Origin: Diphasiastrum complanatum | Taxonomy: Eukaryota > Streptophyta > Lycopodiopsida > Lycopodiales > Lycopodiaceae | Length of the DNA: 64,000 nt | Assembly: GCA_029204225.1 (NCBI GenBank) | Contig: CM055095.1 | Span: 50,846,841 to 50,910,840 of the forward strand | Direction: 5' to 3' | Shown here: piece after piece, positions 10,809-22,196 of the stretch | Position numbering within the stretch: the stretch's first letter is position 1 | How the letters are laid out: the number at the start of each line of letters is the position of its first letter | Notes under the pieces: generated by a model | What the model was told of the DNA's origin: nothing | The model's database searches: none | The model's input: only the letters and a program-made list of their open reading frames with translations | Position numbers and translations under genes: made by a program

Positions 10809-13163
10809 CTACAACTTTTCTCGTATGAAATGCTGCTGAACTTTAATATGCTTTAACCTGCTATAAAATACCGGATTCTTCGCAAGCTGAATGCAACTCT
10901 GATTGTCACACCAAAGAATTGTAGGTTCAACTTGTTCTATGTGAATATCTTTTAGAGTCCTTCGTAACCAGATTGCTTCACAAGTCGCTGATGTAGTAGC
11001 CCTATACTCTGCCTCTGTAGAAGATAAAGCAATTGTTGGTTGCTTTTTACTACTCCAAGATATGGCTCCTGTTCCAAGATTAAATGCATATCCTGTAGTC
11101 GATCTTCTATCTTCTGCATTTCCTACCCAGTCAGCATCAACAAAACCCTCAAGTTTTATTTTTGTTCCTTTACCATAATAAATGCCATACCTGAGTGTCC
11201 CTTTGATATAACGCAAAATCCTTTTTGCCGTTTTCCAATGACAAACTTTTGGTAAAGACATGAATTGACTCACCATGCTTACTGCATATGAAATGGGGTC
11301 GAGTAGTCGTTAGATAGATAAGACTACCTACAAGCTGCCTATAAAGTGTTTCATTCACACTTTCAGAATTTCCCTCTTTTGTAAGCTTTACACTTGGATC
11401 ATAAGGTGTAGAAATGAACTTACAATCAAGCATGTTAAACTTCTTGAGTAACTCTCTTGCATACTTTGCTTGTGATATGAAAAGATTTTCCTTTGACCTC
11501 CAAACTTCAATACCCAAACAATACTAAAGTCTCTTCAAATCTTTCATATCAAACTCCTTTGAAAAATTGCTCGTTATCTTCTCTATTGATGACTTATTTG
11601 ACCCTGTGATAATAAGATCATCTACATAGAAAACAATAATGACTATGTCATCCGAATCTTTCAAAATATATAGTGTTGACTTAGACATGCTTTTATGAAA
11701 ATTCTGCTTCAAAAAATAATTGTTAATGCGAGTATACCAAGCTCTCGACGCTTGTTTCAACCCATATAGTGCTTTCTTTAACTTGCAAACAAAATGCTCT
11801 TTGTCTTCAACCTCATAACCCTGGGGCTGCTCCAAATAAACCTCCTCTTCAAGGTAACCATTCAAGAAAGCACTCTTGACATCCATTTGCTAAATATCCC
11901 ATCCAAAATGAGATACCAAAACACTCCTCAAAGTATTCATCTCAGCAACAGGTGCGAACGTATCTTCGTAGTCATTTCCTTCCCTGTGAGATTATCCTTT
12001 GGCTACTAATCTGGCTTTATACTTATCCATAGAACCATCAGACTTAAACTTGGTTCTATAAATCCACTTGCAACCAATTGGTTTCTTACCTGCTGGAAGT
12101 TCAACAAGATCCCATGTCTCATTTTTCATAATAGAATTGTACTCCTCATCCATAGCAGTCTTCCAAACTTGTTCCTTTGCAGCATCTTCATAAAATAAAG
12201 GATCCTCTGAATCCAACACTGAAGCCATAAATGCATAATGTGTTTCTTCTCCATCTTCACAATAGTTGACACTTGAACGTGTTCATCTCTTAGCTCCTTG
12301 TTGACTCATTCTCCCTCATCTAACATTTGACTATCTTGTATAGTCTCACAATACCATCTTGGTAACTTCTTTGTAGGTGACGTAGAAGGAGAATATGTAT
12401 CAAATACTCTTGACCTTTCCTTACGTTTACCAAGATCCCCCTATGTACTCACCCTTGGTACAACTTGTGTAGAAGTTGTATCACCACATGGACTTGTATC
12501 TTCCTGAACATCATCTATAATAGGAGTTTTTGATGTAGGAGAAAATACATCCTCCTCATGATCTTCTAGGTTAGAAGACTCACTTTCCTCAAAGACAACA
12601 TCCCTACTCATAATCACCTTCTTACTGGTAAGATTATAAAGGCGATATGCCTTCTCTTCCTCATCATAACCCAGGAATAAACACTTGATTGCCTTTGAAT
12701 CAAGTTTTTGACGATTATCTTTAGGAATATGAGCATATGCAATACAACCAAAAACTCGTAGATGATCCACTTTAGGTTTTATACCTGTGAGAGCTTCTTC
12801 TGGAGTTCAATTTAAAACAACTTTTGTAGGACTTCTGTTAAGTAAGTAAACTGTTGTACTAACTGCTTCACCCCACAAATGATTCTTGAGGTTCTTACCT
12901 CGTAGCATGCTTCAAGCACTCTCCACAATAGACCCGTTCTTTCTCTCGGCTACTCCATTATGCTGTGGTGTATCAGTCGAAGCAAATTGTCTCTTGATTT
13001 CATGTTCTTTGCAGAATTCCTGGAACTTTGTAGACATGAACTCACCTCCCTTATCTGAACGTAGAATCTTGATTTGCTTTCCTGTCTGCTTCTTTTGCTT
13101 CTCAACAAGTGATTTGAACTGAGTAAAGAGCTTAAAAGCTTGACTCTTATACTTAAGCAAGTA
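10809..13163 (-). pseudogene. Copia D pol, 3' part: integrase C-terminal half, reverse transcriptase, RNase H
   Basis: Read from right to left, the integrase (SDKGGEF, TPQHNGVAERKNG) occupies 13160-12912, and its end with HLRVFGCIAYAH is at 12770-12441. Reverse transcriptase begins near 12228 (WDLVELPAGKKPIGCKW). It continues through [30 protein letters not shown] and an intact YVDDL at about 11610. It ends with SLIYLTTTRPH near 11310. RNase H (VDADWVG, SSTEAEYRA, KHIKVQQHFIREKL) ends at 10809. Several stops and frame changes separate the blocks, for example after reverse transcriptase at 11524, so it is dead. The left part of the integrase has been separated by gypsy B at 13168. Confidence 0.9.
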
Positions 13164-13536
13164 TATCTGTAATAGATCCTAACACCACAGTAGGGCAAAC
13201 ACTAACTGATCCACCCAACCTTGCCTACTCCCTGATATAGAGTAAGCCCCTCCTAGCCCAGTGTGAGGACTGGTAGCATGCAACTGCCAAGTGTCGGCCA
13301 CGTGGCACTGACGTGGTCGACTGCACGTCGGGACCCAACTGGGGGCCCTATCCTGCTGACAGGGTCCCTAGGCTGTGTTAGGCCCGCCATGGCTATGGAC
13401 CGTGCTGGGGCACACTACTCACACTGTCTTGCCTTGTTGGTCATGTACACTGGACACGACCCTGACTGTGGTATCTGACCTATCTGTGTTCCCTAGGGTT
13501 CGGCACTGGTTACGAGCTCGTAACACTCCCTCCCCC

Positions 13537-15417
13537 TTAAGAACCGTCTTGGTCCTCTAAGACAAAGTCTGGAAAAATCTTGCGAAGGACGCTGCCTCTT
13601 TCCCAAGTGGCATTCTCAATAGGCTGATCATTCCACTTAACCAGATATTCTCGGTATAGAGGATGACGAGTCTGCGTCTCTCTACTATCAAGAATCTCCT
13701 CTGGTTCATGTGGAGGTTGTTGAGGATCCAATGGGAGAACTAGAACACTGTCCCCTACCAGATTATCTGATCTGGTTAAGGCTTTTCGTAACTGACTTAC
13801 ATGAAAGACTGGAAAAACCTTACTGCTGTGTGGGAGTTCTAGTTCATAGGTGACCTCGCCTAGTCTCCTACTGATGGTAAAGGGACCACAATACCTTGGA
13901 GACAACTTAGCACACACTCCTGATTTGAGGGTTTTAGAGTCAACTGGGACTCTCAAGTAGACTTTCTCACAAGTGGAGAACTGCACATCCCGTCTGTGTG
14001 GATCTGCATAATGCCTGGCTCGATCCTGGGATTGTCTAATGCTACGCTTAGCATGTTCTATCATCTGGTTTAGGTCTTCTAAAAAGTTTCTGGCTGCTTC
14101 AACTTTTTCTTGTTTAAACCCTACAGCTGTGGGTGAGCGTGGCTGAAAACCGTACATCAGCATAAATGGGCTGTATCCCGTAGCTGAATGTTTGGTACTG
14201 TTGTAAGCAAACTCTAATATCGAGAGATACTCCTCCCAATTAGTCTGCCTCTTGCTGACGTATGCACGAAGCATATTCTCCAGCACTTGATTTACCCTTT
14301 CTGTTTGACCGTCCGTCTATGGATGGTCGGTGGTACTCATATTAAGTTTAGTATGGAGATGATGGAATACTGCCCTCCAAAAATTTCCAGTAAACTTACT
14401 GTCCCGGTCGCTGACTATGCCGGAAGGTAGACCGTACAATTTAAATAGCCCGTCTACAAACAACCTCGCTAACTCTGGAGCTCTAACGGTTGTTTTGGTC
14501 GGAATAAAATGAGCCATTTTGGTCAGACGGTCAACTGTGACCCATATAGCGTCATTACCCTTTTGGGTTTTAGGCAGGCCTACTATAAAATCCATGGAGA
14601 TACTCTCCCATTTACCAACTGGTATTTCTAAGGGATGCAACAACCCTCCTGCCTTTAAACGCTCTGCTTTATTTACTTGACATTTCTGGCAACTGGTTAC
14701 ATACTGGTGGACGTCCTTTTTCATACTGGGCCAGAAAAATCGCCTACGAAGAAGCTCATAGGTCTTCTGTATGCCTGGGTGTCCCGCGCTAGGATTGTCA
14801 TGACATTCATATAGGACCTGCTACCTATAATCCTCTGAATTGGGGACACATACTCTATCTCTATAGAGCAAGTACTCATCCTGAATGGAATACCGTTTCC
14901 ATTTGAATCCTTGAGTCAACTGACCCTCAACCACAGGGGTTTGCTTGGGTAATACAGGCTCAGAATCCTCAATGTCATCTGACGACGTATACTCGGACTC
15001 ATCATCATCCTCAACGGAAGCTGCCGTATTCTTGGATGAACTGGCACCAGCCCCGGAAACTGGTTCTGGAGTCTGTAACTGTCTGTTCTGGACTGAGTTC
15101 CAGATAATAGAGAAGAATGCATCATGCTGGCATTTCCCTCTCAAGGACTCGAGTAACTCATTACGAATCTGAGTAAAACTCAGCTCGTTTATCATAGGCA
15201 TTCTGCTAAGGGCATCTGCTACTGTATTGAATTTTCCACGCCTATATCTGATAGACATGTCAAACTCTTGCATCAACTCTGCCCAACGAGCTTTCCGACC
15301 TCTAAGCTCAGGTTGATTGCAAAGGTATCTGAGACTCTCATGGTCTGTCAGGACCTCAAAGTTGGCACCATACAAATAATGCCTCCAAGTCTTAAGGGCA
15401 TAGAGGTCAGCTGGCAA
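13537..15417 (-). pseudogene. Gypsy B RNase H end, integrase and chromodomain
   Basis: From right to left there is the end of RNase H ([28 protein letters not shown]), then an acidic linker, the integrase zinc region ([15 protein letters not shown]) and the core ([16 protein letters not shown]). The integrase C-terminal domain and a chromodomain ([18 protein letters not shown]) end at 13537. Stops at about 14821 and 14317 split the frame. At both places the intact sister copy A has a glutamine codon CAG and B has TAG. A further change turns the GEKVY glycine to cysteine. The copy is non-functional. Confidence 0.9.
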
Positions 15418-15485
15418 CAGTGTTCATGATCTTCATGATACACTTTGATCTCGGAAGCTGCCGAGTCACTGGGGAAACATACAGT

Positions 15486-16619
15486 CTAAACAAGATGAAC
15501 TTGTTTTTTATCTTTTTTATCTTTTTTAGTAAAAGGCCCCTTGGGACACTGTCTGACTGTGTGTCCCTTGCCCATACACACAAAGCACAAACGTTCTTGT
15601 TTGGCTTTCTGAAAATCATCTGGTTTTAAGGGCTGTATGAGTGAAGGGCGTTTCTGAGGAGCTTCACCTTTAAATTTATCTTCTTTCTTTCTTTTTAAAA
15701 ATTTCTTTTTAAATTGAAAGTCTTTCTGAGGAAGCTGCTCAGAAAGTGGTTGCTGTCTCGCTCTCTTCCTACCCACTGAATCATCATAGATTTGAGCATA
15801 TCTGAGAGCTTGCTCAAGGGTAGTAGGCGAGTTTCTCTGGACCTCTACTTTATATTCATCTTTGAGGCCACAGACAAATCCCCTGATTTTCTGATAGTCA
15901 TCCATATTTTTAATCTTTAAAATTGCTTCTCGATACTGCGAGATATATTGGATGAGGGATTTATCCATTACTGTTCTTTCCCAGGCTTCCCAGGCTCTAT
16001 CCAGTTCATTTTCTGGTAGAAATTCTCTTAGGAAAGCTTCTTCAAAAGCTTTCCATGACCGGGGAGTCTGCCCAGTCTCCTGGAGATTTAACCACCACTT
16101 ATAGGCCATAGGCCCTAAGGAAAGACTGGCCTCAATTGCTTACAGATGGTCAGGGGTCTGTTTAAGAGCATGAATGTTCTTCCATTTGCTGAGGAAGGTT
16201 TGTAGAATATCTGCATTTCTATCCTTCTCTTCCCCATTAAAAGTAGGAGGCTTTAAATCTTTAAAAACACTGGGGTGAGACCGTAAAGTCTCACCCGAAA
16301 CTGATGGAAGTGGAGAAGGGGATAACTGAGAAGTGGAGGGAAGGCTTCCTTTCGCGGAGCTCAAAATCAAGTTTTTGAGTTCAGCGAACGAGTCGTCCAC
16401 ACTGGACTTGAAATTGGCTAATGCCAGCTTCAGTTCATCCACTTCTGTTACCAATTGGAGGAACTGCTCCTTGGTAACCAGTTCGTCGAGTTCTTCGGCG
16501 AACCGTTCCTGTTCTTCTACTTCCATGGGTTCCTTCCCTTTTCTATAAGCCAAGTCTTCTGTTTCAAGTTCGTCGAAGCCTCTCTCCGGGGGTTGATCAG
16601 GTCCCTGAGGAGTGGTCAT
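15486..16619 (-). pseudogene. Gypsy B gag
   Basis: The start codon at 16619 begins [15 protein letters not shown]. The gag core ([45 protein letters not shown]) is followed by a basic stretch and a CCHC zinc knuckle ([14 protein letters not shown]) near 15575. Two stops disrupt it: TAA at about 16140 (CAA in copy A) and TAG ending the frame at 15486 (CAG in A). The 1.7-kb deletion joins this gag to the RNase H end near 15415. Confidence 0.9.
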
Positions 16620-17377
16620 CTTCGGAACTGAAAGAGAGCTACCTTAACTTCTGAAGGAAAAAAAGTCTAAAAGACTAATTTACAACTGTACAAGGGAAAG
16701 GAAACTTAGCTCTTTCTGAGAACTGTACTTCCACAGAGAGAATACAGAAAAGCCCTTCTCAGCTTCTTTCTCAATCTGATTTGAGGTTGGAAAATGTGCA
16801 ACAAGATCTGAAACTTTTGCTATCCCCCCTCGCTGGTCTGACAGCATCTCAATTTGTCCACATTTAGACTCAAAAATCCGCTTGAATCTCTGATTTGACC
16901 TCAGCTGGTAGGTCGCTGGTCTGTGACAAGCAAGTCTGAAGCTCAGACTTCTAGAAAACCTTTGAAATGCAAGGATAAATTCTAAAATTTATCCCCTACT
17001 GTCCAGCGCTGGACCTGCTGTAGAAATCCGCTTCAAATCTTGCTCAATTTGTCACTGATTTCCACTCAAAACTCAAGGAAGGAGGCTGCTCTGACAGCGC
17101 TGGTCTGCATCAAACTTCCTGACTTGAAAACGCTCCAAAATCCGGAATTTCCACTCCAAAATCGAAGTTTAAACCCTGATTGGCAGCGCTGGACCTGGCC
17201 TAGAAAGCTGATCCAAATTTTACTGTAAAAACAAGTAATCCTACGGAGATTTCCACCATAGATAGCTGGTTCTCCAGCGCTGACCCTGCTCTATCTATCT
17301 TTGCATATTAACCATAGTTGCTATGCACTCTGATGGATTTCTCCCCTGCTGAAACTGAGCTCCCATAGAAGGAGATG
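16620..17377 (-). other. Gypsy B 5' leader with ~90-bp periodic AGCGCT motifs
   Basis: Between the primer site and gag there is no coding frame. AGCGC(T) followed by GGACCTG or similar lies at 17005, 17096, 17185 and 17276, a spacing of 89-91 bp. The sequence between is similar from unit to unit (TCCGGAATTTCCACTCCAAA type phrases). The same motif and spacing occur in the leader of copy A. Confidence 0.75.
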
Positions 17378-17748
17378 GCTCTGATACCAGTGTAATAGAT
17401 CCTAACACCACAGTAGGGCAAACACTAACTGATCCACCCAACCTTGCCTACTCCCTGATATAGAGTAAGCCCCTCCTAGCCCAGTGTGAGGACTGGTAGC
17501 ATGCAACTGCCAAGTGTCGGCCACGTGGCACTGACGTGGTCGACTGCACGTCGGGACCCAACTGGGGGCCCTATCCTGCTGACAAGGTCCCTAGGCTGTG
17601 TTAGGCCCGCCATGGCTATGGACCGTGCTGGGGCACACTACTCACACTGTCTTGCCCTGTTGGTCATGTACACTGGACACGACCCTGACTGTGGTATCTG
17701 ACCTATCTGTGTTCCCTAGGGTTCGGTACTGGTTACGAGCTCGTAACA

Positions 17749-18540
17749 ATATCCATACCTTCCGGGAAAAATCATCCACAAATACCATGAAGTAGGATGC
17801 TCCCCCTATAGACTCAGTCTGCATGGAACCACATAAGTTTGTATGAACAAGCTCCAAGATCTCCTTGCTCTATATGCTCCATCCTTAGGAAACTGCATAC
17901 GATGATGCCTGCCCATAACACATCCTTCACAAATTTTTCCTGAAGATACAATATTAGGTAATCCTATTACCATAGTATTGTCTTTTAGAACCTGTAAGCT
18001 TTTATAGTTCAGATGTCCAAACCTTTCATGCCACATCCTGCTCTCCATACTATCAGAAGCTGCACAAACCTGATGATCCGATGTAGTCGCATCAAGTTTG
18101 TAAAGTCAACCTTCCAAAGATCCTTTGACCACAACTTTGTAACCTTTATTTTTGTCTTTGATAAGACACTTCTGATCATCAAACTCAACTTTCATATGTT
18201 GTTTAGCAATAGCAGAAACTGAAAGTAAATTCTTCTTTAAACCTAGAACATAGAGAACATTCTTAATTTCTCCTATATTCCTTGAAGGTAAATGCACTCT
18301 CACTGTATTTCGACCTTTGATGTCGTAAGAAGAATTGTCTCCAAGCTTGACCTGTGCATTTACACCAGTGTCATCAAACTGTGTAAACCACTCACGATGT
18401 GGTGTCATATGTTGCGTTGCTCCAGAATCAATGTACCAACAATCATTTGAGTTCTCTGATGTTGAAGCTGAGAATAACTCATAGCATCCCATAGCTTCAC
18501 TTTTGTCTTCATCTTTAATGAAGTTGCCTGCACAAGATAA
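17749..18540 (-). pseudogene. Copia D pol, 5' part: protease and integrase N-terminus
   Basis: Reading right to left, a protease block with intact active site (WYIDSGATQHM) is at about 18440-18405, then the VLYVLGLKKNLLSVSAI region. The GAG-pre-integrase zinc region (WHERFGHLNYKSL, ICEGCVMGRHH) spans 18040-17870. The start of the integrase core (YFMVFVDDFSRKVW) reaches the gypsy B insertion point at 17753. The sequence resumes across gypsy B at 13163. Gag is missing: only about 360 bp of non-gag sequence separate the protease from the primer site. Confidence 0.88.
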
Positions 18541-18904
18541 AACCTGCCCTCAGATTAAATCTACACCAGTTCTGACCTATTGTTCAGGTGCGCCTGCACC
18601 AGATTTGTCTGCACTAGAAAACGCATGTTCTGCCGTTCTGGATGCTACCTCCCTCAGATCTGCCTGACTGATACTGCTGCCTGTCCAAAAGCTGCCGCCC
18701 TCAGTAAACGCCTGCTCTTGCTGATTTCTTTCCAGGTACTACCTGCGCCAGAATGTGACCTCCACCAGAAAATCTACACAGGATGGAGCCTCCACCAGAT
18801 GCGACCTTCACCAGATAGCACCTCCACTAGATGCGATGTCCACGAATAAAACCTGCAGCGCTGATCTTCTCCTTCCTTCCGTAGATCACAATCTTAACGA
18901 GATG
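18541..18904 (-). other. Copia D leader with short CACCAGAT repeats, gag absent
   Basis: Between the protease block and the primer-binding site, where a copia gag of roughly 1 kb is expected, there is a C-rich leader. It has irregular 16-18 bp repeats containing CCTCCACCAGAT (18752-18836, plus-strand view) and recurrent CTGC words. It does not match gag in any frame. Confidence 0.6.
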
Positions 18905-19569
18905 GCTTTGATACCATGATAGAATTCAGAAATCGGAGTAGACTAATCTTATTAGTACTCACGCAAAACATCAATCACAAGCTGAAGAAGATGGACTGCA
19001 AGAAGCTATGCTTCATAAACTGGAAACTAAGATAACAATGGAGGTGGGCACCTGTTACAATCTTACTTACTGCAAACCTCCAGGTGCCGGCTAACCACAA
19101 GAGACCGAACGTTTCACGTTCCATCCTGCCATAGGACCTAATCCAGGTCCACCCACCGTGCCCTGGCCTGTGACCGTATCAAGTTGGATCCAACCTCCAT
19201 CCCAGACGGCGTCCCATACCACCGCCTAGGCTCTCAGCCATCTCCTGCCTTACGCTAGCAATACATCCTGGCCGTGCACATGCTCTCCATCCACCTCCTC
19301 CTAGGTAGACAGAATGGATGGCAAATGAGTCCTCCTCCCCTTGTATACCTCCAAGGAGAGAGACTCCAAGCCATGTGCACTCCTGGATCATGACACGTGG
19401 CAACCATGCAGGTTCACGAGTCACCGGTCAAGTCTACAGGCCCAGTCATCGTCTGGTCTCAAGTCTGGGTTTGGGACCCAAGGGAGTTGGGTCCCTAACA
19501 TTCCCTCTTCCTTAAAATATTCCTTATCTAAGAAGGAATCCCGAGAATCTTAGTTTAAGGTCAAATTCC

Positions 19570-22187
19570 TTTACCCAAGTGTCATCGTCCTCGGAATTTC
19601 CTTTCCAACGAACCAAGTACTCAGTTACCTGCCGTTTTCTAAGTCCACGTTGACGTACATCAACAATGGCCTGTGGTTCAGTAGGTACAAAGGATGATAG
19701 GTCCTCCAGCCGAACTAAGTCCTCCTAAGGCATTAAGTCATCCTTTCCACCAAGTCGTTCCTTCAAACGACTAATGTGAAAAACTGGATGTATTTTAACA
19801 CCTTGAGGGAGTTCTAGCTGGTATGCATTCCAATGGAGTTTCTTTACTATACGGAATGGCCCTGCATAACGAGGTGATAACTTAGGACATTTTCCAGTCC
19901 TTAGTACCTTAGAATCTTTTAGGATTCTAAGATATACCCAAGCTCCCTCCTCAAAAACCCTAGGTCGTCGCTTTTGATTAGCATAAACCTGGGCTCTATC
20001 CTGAGCCATTTTTACGTTTTCGCGAGAGTTTCTTGCATATCATGCAGGAAATCTACTGCTGCTTTAACCTTGAGGCCTTTGAGGCCCACTGAAATGGGAG
20101 CCCTAGGCTGGAAACCATACATCAGAGAAAATGGACTAAAACCCGTCGCTGAGTGCTTTGCGCTATTATACGCAAACTCAATCATTGGAAGGTACTTTTC
20201 CCAATCTGACTGTCTTCTAGAAACATATGCCCGAAGCATATCTTCCATAGACTGGTTTGTCCTCTCTGTCTGACCATCCGATTCAGGATGATCTGATGAC
20301 CCCAAACTTAGAGTGGTCTCTAATTTTTCAAAGACCGCTTGCCAGAATTTGCCAGTAAACTTTGGATCTTGATCACTAACAATATCATTCGGCAAACCAA
20401 ACAACCTGAACAACTTTTCCACGAAAAGTTGCGCAAGCTCGGAAGCTTTGACAGTTTGCTTGGTTGGTATGAACTGCGCCATTTTAGTTAACCTGTCAAC
20501 TATTACCCAAATGGCATCATTTTGCTTCCCCGTCCAAGGAAGCCCAGCCACAAAGTCCATGGAAATGCTTTCCCACTGTCTTTCGGGAATTTCCAAGGGC
20601 ATTAACAAACCAACTGCCTTAAGTCTTTCAACTTTATTAACTTGGCATTGCGCACACTTGCGAACATATGCCTCCACTTGACTTTTTAAATTTGGCCAAT
20701 AAAAGTTCCTTTTTACTAAGTCAAGCGTCCTTTGAGCGCTAGGGTGCCCTGCACACGGGCTGTCATGACACTCATGCAAGATTTGGGCCCTTATATCTTC
20801 ATTTTCTGGCACACAAACCTTTCCATTCCGGAAAAGTAACCCATTCCTAATGGAATAGTCTCTTTGTATCTTGTCCTGAGGAGAAATCTTGGAATCCTGC
20901 ATTCCAAGCTCATCACTAGATCTAGTAGAACCTGCCAGGACGTCTAGCCAAATATGACCGAAGTACCTATCGGTCTTACACAAATCTCTTAAGGACAGAT
21001 ACAACTCAGATTGGATCTCAGAAAAGCTTAACTGATTAACCTCTCCAATCCGGCTTAAGGCATCCGCGACACTATTAGAGGTACCCTTCCGGTACTCAAT
21101 GTCAAAATGAAATTCTTGGAGCATCTCTGACCATCTGGCCTTACGACCCCTAAGGTCGACCGCATCGTTAATATACTTTAACGCTTGACGATCAGTAACT
21201 ATAGTAAACTGGGAGCTATACAAGTAATGTCTCCAAACTTTTAGGGCATTAATGACAGCAAAAAGTTCCTTGTCATAGGTGAAATACCGCCTTTGAGCAG
21301 GATCCAACTTCTTGCTTTCAAAAGCTACCGGTCTACCATCCTGATATAGGACTGCGCCTATAGCATAGTCACTGGCATCCGTTTCAAGTACATATGGCTT
21401 GTTAGGATCCACTATGTGTAGAATAGGCGCTGTAGTTACACAGTATTTGAGGTTCTCAAAACTCTTATTCAACTCTTCAGTCCAAGTAACTGGAGGATTG
21501 AACTTACTGTGCCGGCTAACTCTTTTAGCCCCTCTGAGGACATTCGTCAAGGCCAATGCAATTAATGCATAGTTCAAGATGAATCTATGAAAAAACCCCG
21601 TAAAGCCCAAAAAGGACTTAACCTCCCGGATGGTTTTAGGGATAGGCCATTCACGAACTTGTCGGACTTTATTTGGGTCAGTTTCCAACCCATGGTCCGA
21701 AATAATGTGACCAAGGTATAACAACCTTTTCTGGAAGAACACACATTTCCTTGGCAAACAGCTTCTCCTGTCTAAGTAACTTTAAGACAGTCCTGAGATG
21801 TTCCTCGTGCTCCTCCAAGGTCTTACTATAGATGAGAATATCATCTAAGTAGACTATGACGAATTTTCCCAGATATGGACGAAGAAGATCGTTCATCATC
21901 TGCTGGAAAGTCGCTGGAGCATTTGTCAAGCCAAATGGTAAAACCAGAAACTCATAATGGCCGTACCTAGTTCTAAACCCGGTTTTTTCAATATCCTCAG
22001 TCTTTATGCGAATTTGATGATACCCTGATCTCAAATCGATTTTGGTGAAGTACTTTGCACCATGCAATCGATCAACCAGTTCATCCATTCGCGGTAAAGG
22101 ATAACAGTTTTTAATCGTTAACTTATTCAACTTTTTAAAGTCCACACAAAGACGAATACCTCCGTCTTTTTTATCAACAAGGAGCAC
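19570..22187 (-). pseudogene. Gypsy C reverse transcriptase, RNase H, integrase, chromodomain
   Basis: Reading right to left, reverse transcriptase starts after a stop at 22194 (SKSP[16 protein letters not shown], a lost tryptophan). It has [28 protein letters not shown] and an intact YLDDILIYS at about 21850. A frameshift near 21740 precedes [10 protein letters not shown]. RNase H (ETDASDYAIGAVLY) is near 21390 and the integrase zinc region (HECHDSPCAGHPSAQRTLDLV) near 20750. The core (MDFVAGL, SDQDPKFTG) is at 20560-20340. A second frameshift near 20010 and a stop at 19725 precede the chromodomain (VTEYLVRWKGNSEDDDTW) at about 19640-19580. Motifs are largely intact but the frame is broken in at least four places. 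Confidence 0.9.
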
Positions 22188-22196
22188 AGGTGCCCC

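Larger units (their letters stand above)
13168..17748 (-). mobile_element. Ty3/gypsy chromovirus B (Reina-like), internally deleted; inserted in copia D integrase
   Basis: Full 358-bp LTRs lie at 13168-13525 (3') and 17391-17748 (5'). They begin TGTTACGAGCTCG and end GGATCTATTACA in element sense. The target duplication ATATC is at 13163-13167 and 17749-17753. The primer site (GCTCTGATACCA on plus) is at 17378-17389; the polypurine tract borders 13525. By eye the LTRs differ at only three positions, so the insertion is young. Compared with its sister A it lacks about 1.7 kb covering protease, reverse transcriptase and most of RNase H, so it must have moved using enzymes supplied by another copy. 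The Reina assignment rests on the short LTR, single frame and C-terminal chromodomain. Confidence 0.93.

Noticed and set aside
13263-13478. Small plus-strand frame repeated almost identically at 17486 and 41159
   Set aside because: It lies wholly inside the LTRs of gypsy A and B, antisense to them; the repetition is due to the LTR copies.
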